From Chlamydiota bacterium (lineage in GTDB: Bacteria; Chlamydiota; Chlamydiia; Chlamydiales; JAAZZY01), in NCBI GenBank assembly GCA_022601345.1, contig JAJACU010000013.1, positions 1 through 34,868 of the forward strand: 34,868 nucleotides of DNA, read 5' to 3'. Below, in pieces: positions 25,369 to 33,437 of this stretch. The notes below the pieces were generated by a model. It was not told the origin of the DNA and did not search any database. It worked only from the letters and a program-made list of their open reading frames with translations. The translations under genes were made by a program, and so were the position numbers. Every line of letters begins with the position of its first letter. The stretch's first letter is position 1.

Positions 25369-26871
25369 ATGGATGAATCAAATAATCATTTGGCCCATCT
25401 AGGAGGCAGCTTTTCCAAACTTCTAGCCCATGCCGTCCTTGATATCTTTCCTGGAACTCAGCTTTTTCAAGATTGGGTTAAACAGAGTCATTTTTGCTGC
25501 CAATTTATATTAAAAAACAAAATTGATTCTCTTGACCTTAATTTGATAGGGGATCGAATATCTCAAATTCAAAATTCAGACCTTAAGATTCATCAAATGG
25601 AAATGGTTCCTCAAAATGCTATGGAACTGTTTAGAGCTCAAAACCAACGTCAGATAGAGTATTTTTTGAAAAAATGCTTAGAACCGACTGTTTCAGTTGT
25701 AAAAATTAACCATTTTTATGATTTGAACCGTTGGGGAGTTTTGCTCAACCTTGAAAAAAAATGCTTTAAATTGCATTCGTATGAAATTTTTGAAAAAGGT
25801 AAAAATACATACCTCAATATTTCAGGAGTTGTTGCAGACCATAATCAGGATCTAAAGGGCCTCTTGAAGGCCCATAAAGCATTAAAAAAGAATTCCCATG
25901 AACTTCTAGGTCAAGATTTAGGCTTGTTTAAAGGAGAGCTTTTTCTGCCCGATGGAGTTAAACTGCTAAATTGCCTTAAAAATGAAATTCAAAATAAGTT
26001 TGAAGAAAACAATTTTAAAGAAATAAAACTTCAAGATTCTACATCAAATTTAAAAAAGAGTTTATTGAATTCAGAGTTAATTTCACTTGGATCAAAATAT
26101 TTTTTATGGGATCAGCATCATAAAAAAAATAATAATCCACTTGAATCTGGGCTTTTTCAAATAAAAACTCACACCTGTGATCATTGGATATCCGTAGTAA
26201 ATCGTAAAAGTATTCAAGATGAGTGTATTTCTTACTTGAATTTCTACCGGCAAATCATTAAAATTCTAGGCTTTTCTTATCGAGTGAAGTGCGGGGGTGG
26301 ATTATGCCCTAAACTTCGCGAAGTAATTGAGCACTCATTTAAGAAAACTGAGATCCAAGCAGAGTTTGCTGAAAGTAAGCACTTAGAGGTTTCTTTTGAG
26401 ATTTTAGATTGCTATAAACGAGTGATAATAGAGCCTTTATTGAAGATCGAAAGATCTCCTGAGGAAGGCGAAAATAATTTTGTGATCGAAGGAACATTTT
26501 GTTCTTCAATTGAAATGCTTTTAGCGCAGGTTGTCGAGCATTATCAAGGAGAACTGCCACAAAAGTGGCGTAAACTGCAACTTAAGATTCTTTCTTTAGA
26601 GAAGGGCAAAGATTTTGCAGTTGAACTCTATGATTATTTTGAAAAAAATAACATAGCAGTTACGATGGATACTTCAACTCAAAAGTTAGGTGCAAAGCTA
26701 CATAGTGCTTGTAGAGAAAAAGTCCCTTTTGTTGCCATTGTTGGTGAGAAGGAACAGAATGAAAAAAAACTGACTGTGAAAATGCAGCAGAGCAATAGAG
26801 AAATAAGATGCTCAAAAGAAGAGTTATTGGAAAGTCTATTGAAAGAGTTAAAGGAAAGAGAAGAGAGCTAG
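25369..26871 (+). CDS. Degenerate threonyl-tRNA synthetase paralogue (ThrS-like, probably non-catalytic)
   Basis: 500 residues from the ATG at 25369; the frame is open further upstream, but only through tRNA-Val. The layout follows ThrS without its TGS domain. It starts with an editing-domain-like N-terminus (FSKLLAHAVLDIFP against HLLGHAIKQLWP), then KAHKALKKNSHELLGQDLGLF, equivalent to EEAAKRDHRKIGKQLDLY. A reduced class II core follows, with VSFEILDCYKR against IEFTLYDCLDR. It ends with motif 3 and the anticodon-binding domain (QKLGAKLHSACREKVPFVAIVGEKE). Key residues are gone: the first editing His is Lys, the editing CRGPH and the zinc-site MNCPGH segments are absent, motif 2 is not visible, and the motif 3 Arg is Met (SSIEMLL for GSMERFI). 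It ends 1 nt before infC, the place thrS holds in many bacteria. It cannot be the cell's working ThrS as far as motifs show. Confidence 0.8.
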   Translation: MDESNNHLAHLGGSFSKLLAHAVLDIFPGTQLFQDWVKQSHFCCQFILKNKIDSLDLNLIGDRISQIQNSDLKIHQMEMVPQNAMELFRAQNQRQIEYFLKKCLEPTVSVVKINHFYDLNRWGVLLNLEKKCFKLHSYEIFEKGKNTYLNISGVVADHNQDLKGLLKAHKALKKNSHELLGQDLGLFKGELFLPDGVKLLNCLKNEIQNKFEENNFKEIKLQDSTSNLKKSLLNSELISLGSKYFLWDQHHKKNNNPLESGLFQIKTHTCDHWISVVNRKSIQDECISYLNFYRQIIKILGFSYRVKCGGGLCPKLREVIEHSFKKTEIQAEFAESKHLEVSFEILDCYKRVIIEPLLKIERSPEEGENNFVIEGTFCSSIEMLLAQVVEHYQGELPQKWRKLQLKILSLEKGKDFAVELYDYFEKNNIAVTMDTSTQKLGAKLHSACREKVPFVAIVGEKEQNEKKLTVKMQQSNREIRCSKEELLESLLKELKEREES

Positions 26872-26872
26872 T

Positions 26873-27388
26873 TTGAAATATAATCACCAAATACGTGCAA
26901 AAAACGTCCGACTTATTGGAATAGATGGCAAGCAAGTTGGAGTTGTAACACTACAAGAAGCTTTAGCTACAGCACAAGAATCGGGTGTAGATCTGGTAGA
27001 AGTTGTACCTACAGCAGAGCCACCTGTTTGTAAAGTAATTGATTTTGGAAAGTTTAGATATGACCAGACTAAACGTAAGCGAGAAGGTAAAAAAGCTCAG
27101 CATCAAGTAAAGTTAAAGGAAGTTAAATTTAAACCCAATATAGACACCCATGATTTTGAGTTTAAACTCAAAAGAGCCAGGGGCTTTTTGGAGAAAGGAA
27201 ATAAAGTTCGTGTAGTTTGTTTTTTTAGAGGAAGAGAGATGCTTCATAGAGATATTGGCGAGAAAGTTTTTGCCAGTTTTGTGCAGCACCTTGAAGATAT
27301 TGGTACCGCTGAGTCGTCACCCAAATTGATGGGTCGAACTTTAGCTACTGTTATCGCTCCTAATTCTACAAGCGTTACTACGAAATAA
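26873..27388 (+). CDS. infC: Translation initiation factor IF-3
   Basis: 171 residues. N-domain IRAKNVRLIGIDGKQVG, the linker signature VPTAEPPVCKVIDFGKFRY, then a Lys-rich C-domain (VKFKPNIDTHDFEFKL, FRGREMLHR) that binds 30S subunits and checks the initiator tRNA. The start is TTG at 26873: an in-frame stop (TAA at 26849) lies upstream and no ATG is available. Non-AUG starts are a known autoregulatory feature of infC in other bacteria. Starts 1 nt after the ThrS-like stop. Confidence 0.97.
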   Translation: MKYNHQIRAKNVRLIGIDGKQVGVVTLQEALATAQESGVDLVEVVPTAEPPVCKVIDFGKFRYDQTKRKREGKKAQHQVKLKEVKFKPNIDTHDFEFKLKRARGFLEKGNKVRVVCFFRGREMLHRDIGEKVFASFVQHLEDIGTAESSPKLMGRTLATVIAPNSTSVTTK

Positions 27389-27417
27389 CAACATAGTTGA
27401 AAGAAAAGGAGAGAACT

Positions 27418-27615
27418 GTGCCTAAAATGAAAACTAACAAATCTGTAGCTTCTCGGTTTAAAGTTACAGGTACGGGCAAACTCAAGCGAAAAAAACCAGG
27501 TCTTCGCCACATATTGACCAAAAAATCGTCTAAAAGAAAAAGACACCTTTCCAAACCAGGTTTGGTTAGTGATGGTCAACTTAAGATGTACAAAAGTGAG
27601 ATGGGAGTAAAGTAA
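27418..27615 (+). CDS. rpmI: 50S ribosomal protein L35
   Basis: 65 residues. The GTG at 27418 is chosen because it has AAGGAGAG 4 nt before it and yields the family start (M)[20 protein letters not shown]. An upstream in-frame ATG at 27397 would add 7 non-family residues. Small basic protein of the large subunit, in the standard infC-rpmI-rplT order. Confidence 0.96.
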   Translation: MPKMKTNKSVASRFKVTGTGKLKRKKPGLRHILTKKSSKRKRHLSKPGLVSDGQLKMYKSEMGVK

Positions 27616-27616
27616 A

Positions 27617-27973
27617 ATGGTTAGGGTTACAAATGCCGTAGCTTCTAGAAAGCGTAAAAAAAGAATTTTTAAGAAAGCAAAAGGCTTTGTTGGAGATCGT
27701 AAGAATCACCTACGATTGACATCAGATGCCGTGATGCGAGCAATGGCGTTTAACTACCGTCATCGTAAGCATAACAAAAGAAATTTCCGTTCGCTTTGGA
27801 TTGTTCGTGTTGCAGTAGCAGCGAAAATCAATGGAATCTCTTACAGCAAGCTAATTGATGGCTTGAAGAAGGCAAGCTGCGAAATTAATCGCAAAATGCT
27901 TGCAGATTTAGCAGTAAACGACCCTCAGGCATTCTCTGAAGTTGCCGGAGTTGCAAAAGCTGCTTTAGCTTAA
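27617..27973 (+). CDS. rplT: 50S ribosomal protein L20
   Basis: 118 residues, the full family length. RVTNAVASRKRKKRIFKKAKGF near the start, NYRHRKHNKRNFRSLWIVR in the middle and the C-terminal globular domain (INGISYSKLIDGLKKA; NRKMLADLAVNDPQAF). Binds 23S rRNA early in assembly; in other bacteria L20 represses the rpmI-rplT operon. It begins 1 nt after the rpmI stop. Confidence 0.97.
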   Translation: MVRVTNAVASRKRKKRIFKKAKGFVGDRKNHLRLTSDAVMRAMAFNYRHRKHNKRNFRSLWIVRVAVAAKINGISYSKLIDGLKKASCEINRKMLADLAVNDPQAFSEVAGVAKAALA

Positions 27974-28000
27974 TCTTTAAAAAGTAATTAGTCGGCTAGC

Positions 28001-29020
28001 ATGGATGAGGCCATTGGAAAAATTCGAGAGGAATTTAAAAAGGAATTGCTTTTGGCAAGTTCTTCTACTCAAGTAGAACAACTCAAAACTAAATTCCTTG
28101 GAAAAAAAGGCCCAATCCAAGAATTGATGCGCTCTTTGAAAGATTACTCCAAAGAAGAGCGCCCAAAAGTTGGTCAACTCATTAATGTTCTTAAAGAGGA
28201 AGTCTCAACGCACTGTCAAAGGAGCTTTGAGGATCTTTTGCTCAAAGAGGAAAAGATAAAGCTCGAGAGCCAAAAAGTTGACGTCTCCATGCCAGGCAAA
28301 AAAAACTTTAGAGGGCGCTATCATCCAATACGGCAAATTCTAAACCACATTCTCTCAATCTTCAAAGAAATGGGCTTTTCTGTTCAGTATAGTCCAAACA
28401 TTGACTCAGACTTCTATAATTTTGAATCTCTCAATTTTGAAGATGATCACCCAGCTCGAGACATGCAAGATACATTCTATCTTTCTAAAGAAATGCTTCT
28501 TCGTACACACACCTCGAACATGCAAGCTCGGCTTATGCAAAAGCAGAAACCTCCGATTCGAGTTGTTTGCCCAGGAAAAGCTTTTAGAAATGAAGATATC
28601 TCAGCACGCTCACACGTTTTTTTTCACCAAGTTGAGGGTTTTTACATTGATAAAAATGTAACTTTTGCAGATTTGATCTCCACCTTGAACTCATTTTTCA
28701 ATAAGTTCTTTGGACAGAAAATCAAAATGCGTTTTCGCTCAAGCTATTTTCCCTTTGTAGAACCTGGGCTTGAAGCTGACATTGAGTGTTTAGTATGTAG
28801 CGCAAAAGGGTGCCCGATATGTAAAAACACTGGCTGGCTTGAGGTTGTAGGAGCTGGAATGATTCATCCAAACGTTTTAAAAGCTGGGAAGATTGATCCC
28901 GAACAACACAGTGGTTATGCCTGGGGACTTGGTGTTGAACGCCTTCAGATGCTTTTAAACAATATTTCTGATATCCGCATGTTTACCCAAAATGATGCAC
29001 GTTTTCTTAGTCAGTTTTAG
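28001..29020 (+). CDS. pheS: Phenylalanyl-tRNA synthetase alpha subunit
   Basis: 339 residues. An N-terminal coiled coil (about 1-85) that contacts tRNA, then the class II core: HPIRQILNHI, DDHPARDMQDTFYL, LLRTHTS, motif 2 GKAFRNEDISARSHVFFHQVEG (broken as GKAFRNED and SHVFFHQVEG), and motif 3 GYAWGLGVERLQML. A CxxC...CxxC cluster (ECLVCSAKGCPIC) precedes VVGAGMIHPNVL, as in many bacterial PheS. The beta subunit gene (pheT) is not next to it. Last gene of the translation operon. Confidence 0.97.
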   Translation: MDEAIGKIREEFKKELLLASSSTQVEQLKTKFLGKKGPIQELMRSLKDYSKEERPKVGQLINVLKEEVSTHCQRSFEDLLLKEEKIKLESQKVDVSMPGKKNFRGRYHPIRQILNHILSIFKEMGFSVQYSPNIDSDFYNFESLNFEDDHPARDMQDTFYLSKEMLLRTHTSNMQARLMQKQKPPIRVVCPGKAFRNEDISARSHVFFHQVEGFYIDKNVTFADLISTLNSFFNKFFGQKIKMRFRSSYFPFVEPGLEADIECLVCSAKGCPICKNTGWLEVVGAGMIHPNVLKAGKIDPEQHSGYAWGLGVERLQMLLNNISDIRMFTQNDARFLSQF

Positions 29021-29042
29021 GGAAAATAGCTGGAATTTTGAG

Positions 29043-29699
29043 TTAAACCTTAGCCTCAGAATCTAAGCTAAATCTGAGTCTGGCAAATTCAGAATCTTCT
29101 TCATCTGTTTCATCCCATGATAAATCTCCTCCTGTCAAGAAGCCTTCACTTGATGAGGAACTTCTACTTTCTGCAAGCATGGGTAAACTAGATCCCGGAA
29201 AACTACCCCATACACATTCTTTAAAAGTACACATCATGGTAAAGCGGTGAGGAAGGTCGTCTTGAGAAAATATTTTTGTTACTTTTAGAGGTCTTATAGG
29301 ATTAACTGTTAATTTCTCGAGGGTCTCGACTCTTACTCTGAAAGGGGGAAAGCTGTTATCCTTATAGGGGAGTCGGCCTTGAAAGAAAATAGGTTTTTCA
29401 CCTTGAGAACCTTTAGGTAGGTCTGAAAAAACCATAGTAAGAAAATCAGGTTTGAGATTTTGAGTCCACTCTCGAACAAGACCTTTTTCTGTAAATGCTT
29501 CTACATGGTGGAAACCAATATGAGAGCTAAACTTTCTCTTTTTATCCGGATCGTAAGTGCGTAGTTTTGCATCTAATTTTTGTTGTGAAATTTCACACCC
29601 TTTAAATTCATCAACACAAGTGCTAATTGCAGCATAGTGATCTGAAGGGAAGCTTAAACTTGCCATTTTATTACCGTGGTATTTATTAAAATTCGACAA
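29043..29699 (-). CDS. Hypothetical protein with Ser-rich acidic tail
   Basis: 218 residues, no signal or membrane span. The first 155 residues look globular (HVEAFTEKGLVREWTQNL; FFQGRLPYKDNSFPPF). The last 55 are low-complexity (ESRSSSSSEGF, DETDEEDSEFA). A second Met at residue 12 could be the start. The tail composition resembles the inserts in the 547-residue protein at 23505. Convergent with pheS (22 bp apart). No family recognised. The roughly 250 bp between it and tRNA-Ser are very AT-rich and hold no gene. Confidence 0.65.
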   Translation of the reverse strand: MSNFNKYHGNKMASLSFPSDHYAAISTCVDEFKGCEISQQKLDAKLRTYDPDKKRKFSSHIGFHHVEAFTEKGLVREWTQNLKPDFLTMVFSDLPKGSQGEKPIFFQGRLPYKDNSFPPFRVRVETLEKLTVNPIRPLKVTKIFSQDDLPHRFTMMCTFKECVWGSFPGSSLPMLAESRSSSSSEGFLTGGDLSWDETDEEDSEFARLRFSLDSEAKV

Positions 29700-29952
29700 A
29701 TTTTATTGAGAATAAGCTATATTGTCTATATCAATACTGTGTTTAATAATTTTAAATTATTTACTAATAAACTTGAAATTTTTTTTTGATGGTTTAATTA
29801 ACTAAATGTGTTTTGCGTTAAAATATTCTATAATTTTGACAGCGCATTTAACCTTTGGCATGCGAGCGCCTTATTTAGGATATTTTTATATAAAAACTAT
29901 TTATCTCTTGAATCAATCTCCAAGTATAAGATAGACTATTTTTCATAATTTT

Positions 29953-30037
29953 GGAAGAGTGGCAGAGTGGCCGAATGCGACTGTCTTGAAAACAGTTGAT
30001 GGGAAACCATCCGGGGGTTCGAATCCCTCCTCTTCCG
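29953..30037 (+). tRNA. tRNA-Ser (anticodon UGA)
   Basis: 85 nt. Acceptor GGAAGAG pairs with CTCTTCC, the anticodon loop is CTTGAAA (TGA), a long variable arm GATGG-GAAA-CCATC marks a class II tRNA, and the T arm contains TTCGAAT. Discriminator G, as expected for Ser; CCA not encoded. A recombinase remnant lies against its 3' end. Confidence 0.96.
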
Positions 30038-30039
30038 AC

Positions 30040-30309
30040 AACGCAACGAATTCGAACCCTTGCTCTCTAAGAGTGCAAGGGAGTCGACCTGGCTTGAGCA
30101 AGGTAGTAAGCTCTTTTCTGAATAAGCTGTCCATTCTCTACAATACACTCACTAGAAATCGTTTCTATTTCAATACAACCCAACAGATCTTTTAATGCTG
30201 AAGATTTAGTATTCAAGTTTAAAGTTTCTTGAAACTGCTTTAAACGATGCTCTATCCACTCTTTAGGAGGTGCTTTGAAAGTTGATTTTCTTTGGAAATC
30301 GAATTCATG
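30040..30309 (-). pseudogene. Serine site-specific recombinase, 3' remnant with frameshift
   Basis: Minus strand from 30309: DFQRKSTFKAPPKEWIEHR, then LKQFQETLNLNTKSSALKDLLG. This is the C-terminal pattern of large serine recombinases (KAPPxxWIEHRL...Qx L...SALAL+xLLG). It continues to KRAYYLAQ. Then a one-base shift occurs, and the next frame gives [17 protein letters not shown], the usual end of such proteins, running antisense into tRNA-Ser as [10 protein letters not shown]. Upstream a TGA (30310-30312) closes the frame, so the catalytic N-terminus is missing. A hairpin (CCCTTGC...GCAAGGG, 30057-30081) is within it. It marks an old integration at the tRNA gene. Confidence 0.65.
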
Positions 30310-30468
30310 TCAGAAATAGAAGAATCAAAACGCAGAAATTATCTTTTAATTCAACAAGGCCTTTTTATTACACTCTGTTTCGTTTTTAAAGATCAAATTA
30401 TCAATAATACCCTTATACTTTTAATATTGATTGTTTATTCTCACAGTAGAGATAATACTTCTTTTTAA
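30307..30468 (+). CDS. Possible 53-residue membrane peptide
   Basis: ATG at 30307 with GGAAA about 11 nt upstream; polar N-terminus (MSEIEESKRRNYLL) then two hydrophobic stretches (about 18-27 and 35-44). Starts at the break end of the recombinase remnant, on the other strand. It could be a true small gene or chance. No family. Confidence 0.3.
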   Translation: MSEIEESKRRNYLLIQQGLFITLCFVFKDQIINNTLILLILIVYSHSRDNTSF

Positions 30469-30493
30469 TAAAAAGTAATAAAAGAGGAACGCT

Positions 30494-32749
30494 ATGTTTT
30501 CAAGCTCTATTCGTCCACAATCAACGAAAAGTATTTATTTAGAAAGTAATAAGCCTTCTATTGATGATGAGCTTGTAAAAGCTTACCAAAATCAATCTTA
30601 TACTGAAGCTGTACAGTTAATTAAAAGGGGAGCAGACTCCCTTTTGATCATTGAGATCGATAAAGAGCGCATTATTGATATTTGTTGCTCTTCTTTTTTC
30701 AATCTAGAAAATCAACCTAAAGAAGCTATAGTTAATTGCCTAAGACATGTGATTCAAAACGATTTATCTTTTGACTTAAATCAAATTCCAGACGAATTAT
30801 TTAGCTCCATTTTTGTGGGCGCAGAAATTACGATAGAGGAGGCAAATAAAAAATTCTCTTCACTTCTAAATACACTTAGGAATCTCCCGCTTCCCTACCT
30901 TGCCATTTTGGAGAAGGAAAGCGAGGTGCTTGATGCCGTTGTTGAGCAAGGTGTCAACTACGAGAAGCTCATAGAATCAGAATTATTAGAGAATGTCGAC
31001 CTAACTTGGTGGCCAATCTCTTTTGAAGAAGAATCTCTAGTAGGAAATGAAGCAATATCCAAGGGGAAGATATCGGTAGCTATTCTTAGCCTCGCTCTTT
31101 TCTCAAGTTTTCTTAAAATGAAAGATTATGCTGCTCTTGATCTTCTACTAAAATTTGGTTTTGATTTGAGTCCATGGCATGAACAGAAAGAGATGGCCAA
31201 ACAGATCTTAATGTCCGGGCATAAGGAAACATCGATCGTGTTCTTTGAAGCCAAAAAAAGAGCCGAAGAAATGGCAGAGGCCAGAGCAAAGTTTTTTGGG
31301 TCCTCCTTACCCTTTAAATCAATCTCGGTCTTAGAAGAGCCGCTTGTGTCTTATGTGGCTATAGGAGGCAATGTAGAGGTCCTGCAGTGGCTGGTTGATC
31401 ATGATTATGATGTTAATACTGAGGAAAAGTTAAATATATGGCTGCGTAAAAGAAATTTAACTCCTTTTGAAGCAGCTATTATGTATCATCAATTTAAAGC
31501 GGCACACTTCTTAATAAAGAATGGAGTCGATTTTGACCCTGAGCTAAAAGATAAAAAAAGTCGAGCAACCTATAAGGCAATTGTACTCAATGGAGATCAA
31601 GTTGCCATACAGTTTTTATTAGACTTAGGCTGTCCTTTAGAGTTTGAAGAGCCTATTTTTGAAAGTCTAGAGCAGTACTCTACAGCTATCGATCCTGATG
31701 CTAATATGGTTATGACTGAAGACGTAGACTCTCATAGAGAGGTTTTAACTCATAAATACTCGCTTTTGAGTATGGGTGTTAGCACGCATGACGAAGAAAA
31801 AATTCGCTTTGCGTTAGAAAAGGGTTTTTCTATCAATGATTGTACGCATAACCTTTTTTGGGAAACTTGGAATGAAAAAGACAAGATAGCTGCAAATCCA
31901 AGACTTTTATCCAACTCTCAAATGTTAGATCTCTTTTTAGAACTGGGGGGAGATCTAAGTTTAGAGACCGTTCAAAATGCTCTTCTTAATTTGGCAGCTA
32001 GAGAAGCTTTAGAAGAGGAGTTCGAAAAATTATTAGAGTTAATTCCTCAACCACTATCGATTTCGAATCCTCAAGCTTTAGTATATAATACTTGCGTAGG
32101 TGGGTCAGCAGAAATTTTGAGAGCTTTGATTAAACTGGGTTTAGATTTTAACATAGTTTTTTCAGAATATGAGAATAGAACTCCTCTTTTCATCGAATCA
32201 AACGCTGAATTCGTTGAGCTGTTAATTGAACAAGGGCTTGATGTAAATTATGCCGATGCCAATGGACAAACCCCTCTCTTTGGAGCCGATTCAGAGGTTG
32301 CTATGGTGTTGGTTGATCACGGAGCTGATGTGAATTATATTGATCTTCAGGGTGAGACACCTCTCTTTCATGCGTATAATGCTGAGATAGCTAAAGTGCT
32401 CTTAGAAAATGGAGCCGATTTAAATCACAAAAACTTTAATGGTGAGTCACCCTTTTTTAATCATACATTTGATGGGGGATGTTTTGAATACCTTGTTGAA
32501 CAAGGACTAGATATCAACGAGAGAAACAAAGATGGACAAACTCCCTTAATGGTTAGAGCGTTAAAAAGTGCACATGAAGTGCAGTACCTTCTTGAAGCAG
32601 GAGCTGATTTAAATTGTAGAGATCAAGAAGGAAAAACAGCATTGGATTTACTCTTAGAGAAGAGAAAAGAAACGATAGAAAAAGAAGGTTTTTGGGATTC
32701 TTACTCCTCATTGAGAGAAACTTTGCAATTACTTGGCTATAAAAGGTAA
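30494..32749 (+). CDS. Large ankyrin-repeat protein with short-period repeats
   Basis: 751 residues from an ATG with AGAGGAA ahead of it. The first 270 residues are unassigned helical sequence. Diverged ankyrin-like units follow (285-400: VSYVAIGGNVEVLQWLVDHDYDVN; broken by a long stretch). From about 540 to 735 there are six clear repeats. Three successive units (TPLF...LLIEQGLDVNYADANGQ, TPLF...LVDHGADVNYIDLQGE, TPLF...LLENGADLNHKNFNGE) are about 29-30 residues long, not 33, having lost part of the first helix. No signal peptide. Such proteins in intracellular bacteria are commonly secreted into the host, but secretion is an inference. A TTGATT-18 bp-GATAAT pair at 30427-30456 may be its promoter. 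Confidence 0.85.
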   Translation: MFSSSIRPQSTKSIYLESNKPSIDDELVKAYQNQSYTEAVQLIKRGADSLLIIEIDKERIIDICCSSFFNLENQPKEAIVNCLRHVIQNDLSFDLNQIPDELFSSIFVGAEITIEEANKKFSSLLNTLRNLPLPYLAILEKESEVLDAVVEQGVNYEKLIESELLENVDLTWWPISFEEESLVGNEAISKGKISVAILSLALFSSFLKMKDYAALDLLLKFGFDLSPWHEQKEMAKQILMSGHKETSIVFFEAKKRAEEMAEARAKFFGSSLPFKSISVLEEPLVSYVAIGGNVEVLQWLVDHDYDVNTEEKLNIWLRKRNLTPFEAAIMYHQFKAAHFLIKNGVDFDPELKDKKSRATYKAIVLNGDQVAIQFLLDLGCPLEFEEPIFESLEQYSTAIDPDANMVMTEDVDSHREVLTHKYSLLSMGVSTHDEEKIRFALEKGFSINDCTHNLFWETWNEKDKIAANPRLLSNSQMLDLFLELGGDLSLETVQNALLNLAAREALEEEFEKLLELIPQPLSISNPQALVYNTCVGGSAEILRALIKLGLDFNIVFSEYENRTPLFIESNAEFVELLIEQGLDVNYADANGQTPLFGADSEVAMVLVDHGADVNYIDLQGETPLFHAYNAEIAKVLLENGADLNHKNFNGESPFFNHTFDGGCFEYLVEQGLDINERNKDGQTPLMVRALKSAHEVQYLLEAGADLNCRDQEGKTALDLLLEKRKETIEKEGFWDSYSSLRETLQLLGYKR

Positions 32750-32883
32750 TGTTTTTTTGTAAACTAGGCTCCTTTTACTTTACAGTTTGCATGTCTGTAG
32801 CCCTTTCTTACGGTTTTAATGAAATATCCTTTGTTGAAAGTCCAAGTGCTTTTAATTCTAGTATCTTAGTCGCCAGTATTTGA
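32749..32883 (+). CDS. Possible 44-residue signal-peptide-like fragment
   Basis: The ATG overlaps the ankyrin stop (TAATG), suggesting coupling. Translation MFFCKLGSFYFTVCMSVALS followed by YGFNEISFVESPSAFN looks like a signal peptide plus the first residues of a secreted protein, then a TGA. It may be the 5' remnant of a lost gene. Confidence 0.3.
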   Translation: MFFCKLGSFYFTVCMSVALSYGFNEISFVESPSAFNSSILVASI

Positions 32884-33101
32884 CAAATAGGTAAGCTTTG
32901 ATGGCAGGACAATTTTATTGTAAATGGTTTTACAGAAAAGGTTCGAATTGATTGCAATTGGGTTCGCATTTTCTTAAAAATTTTGTCTGTAGTATATCCT
33001 TATTTTTAATATCCAGCTGATGGCCCTTGTTTTACCTTTCAATTATGCATAGGATTATTTTTTTAATTTAGGTATGCTTCCCAGCTTCTGCTAACCAGCA
33101 C
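32884..33101. other. Non-coding, degraded stretch
   Basis: All frames are broken by stops and no RNA structure is recognised. The wider interval from the ankyrin gene to 33437 holds only short ORFs and a helix-turn-helix scrap, consistent with decayed mobile DNA. Confidence 0.5.
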
Positions 33102-33176
33102 ATGTCGCAGCAAGAAACAGCAGAACTTTTAGGAGTTAGTGAGCGCCAACCTACTTCAGGCCAAGAGGCGAGTTGA
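33102..33176 (+). pseudogene. Helix-turn-helix fragment, probably from a transposase
   Basis: The frame reads MSQQETAELLGVSERQ, which is the opening helix-turn-helix of several transposases (ISNCY-like: QxEAAELLGLSxRQ) and of some excisionases. It then ends at a TGA after 24 codons, while a neighbouring frame continues LLQAKRRVEHRFKNL, suggesting a frameshift. No terminal repeats are seen. Confidence 0.35.
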
Positions 33177-33235
33177 GCACCGATTTAAAAACCTCAGAAT
33201 CACTTATTCAAAGAAATGGTTTTCTTACACGGGCG

Positions 33236-33349
33236 TTAGAGCGCATGAATTAATAAAGCTTCTTGTTCAATTGTTTTATGCTCGTAGCTGCCATCTTCAT
33301 CACAATCAATGAGCGCAATCCAAGAAAGCTTATACCCTTTTTTAGACAT
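33236..33349 (-). CDS. Possible 37-residue peptide
   Basis: ATG at 33349 with GAGGAA 5 nt upstream; translation begins MSKKGYKLSWIALIDCDEDG and ends in IEQEALLIHAL. The good ribosome site is the main support. No family; may be a fragment. Confidence 0.3.
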   Translation of the reverse strand: MSKKGYKLSWIALIDCDEDGSYEHKTIEQEALLIHAL

Positions 33350-33397
33350 AAAAATTCCTCTATTAATTGTTTTCAATTTATAAGTAAGGAGAATATT

Positions 33398-33436
33398 ATG
33401 AAAATTAAATTAAACTTTTCTATGCAAAACGTATAA
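33398..33436 (+). CDS. 12-residue leader ORF before the secreted protein
   Basis: AAGGAG at 33386-33391, six-base spacer, ATG, 11 more codons (MKIKLNFSMQNV), TAA. The next gene's ATG begins 1 nt after this stop and has no Shine-Dalgarno of its own, so ribosomes finishing the leader could reinitiate there. Confidence 0.4.
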   Translation: MKIKLNFSMQNV

Positions 33437-33437
33437 C

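Noticed and set aside
29936-30195. Several open frames across tRNA-Ser, including one reading RKRRDSNPR.
   Set aside because: They are translations of the tRNA gene and its flank. Only the part right of 30038 on the minus strand is kept, as recombinase remnant.
32937-32950. GGTTCGAATTG, resembling the T-arm of tRNA-Ser, as a possible att site.
   Set aside because: The match is only about 9-10 bases and breaks before the CCC; chance is likely.
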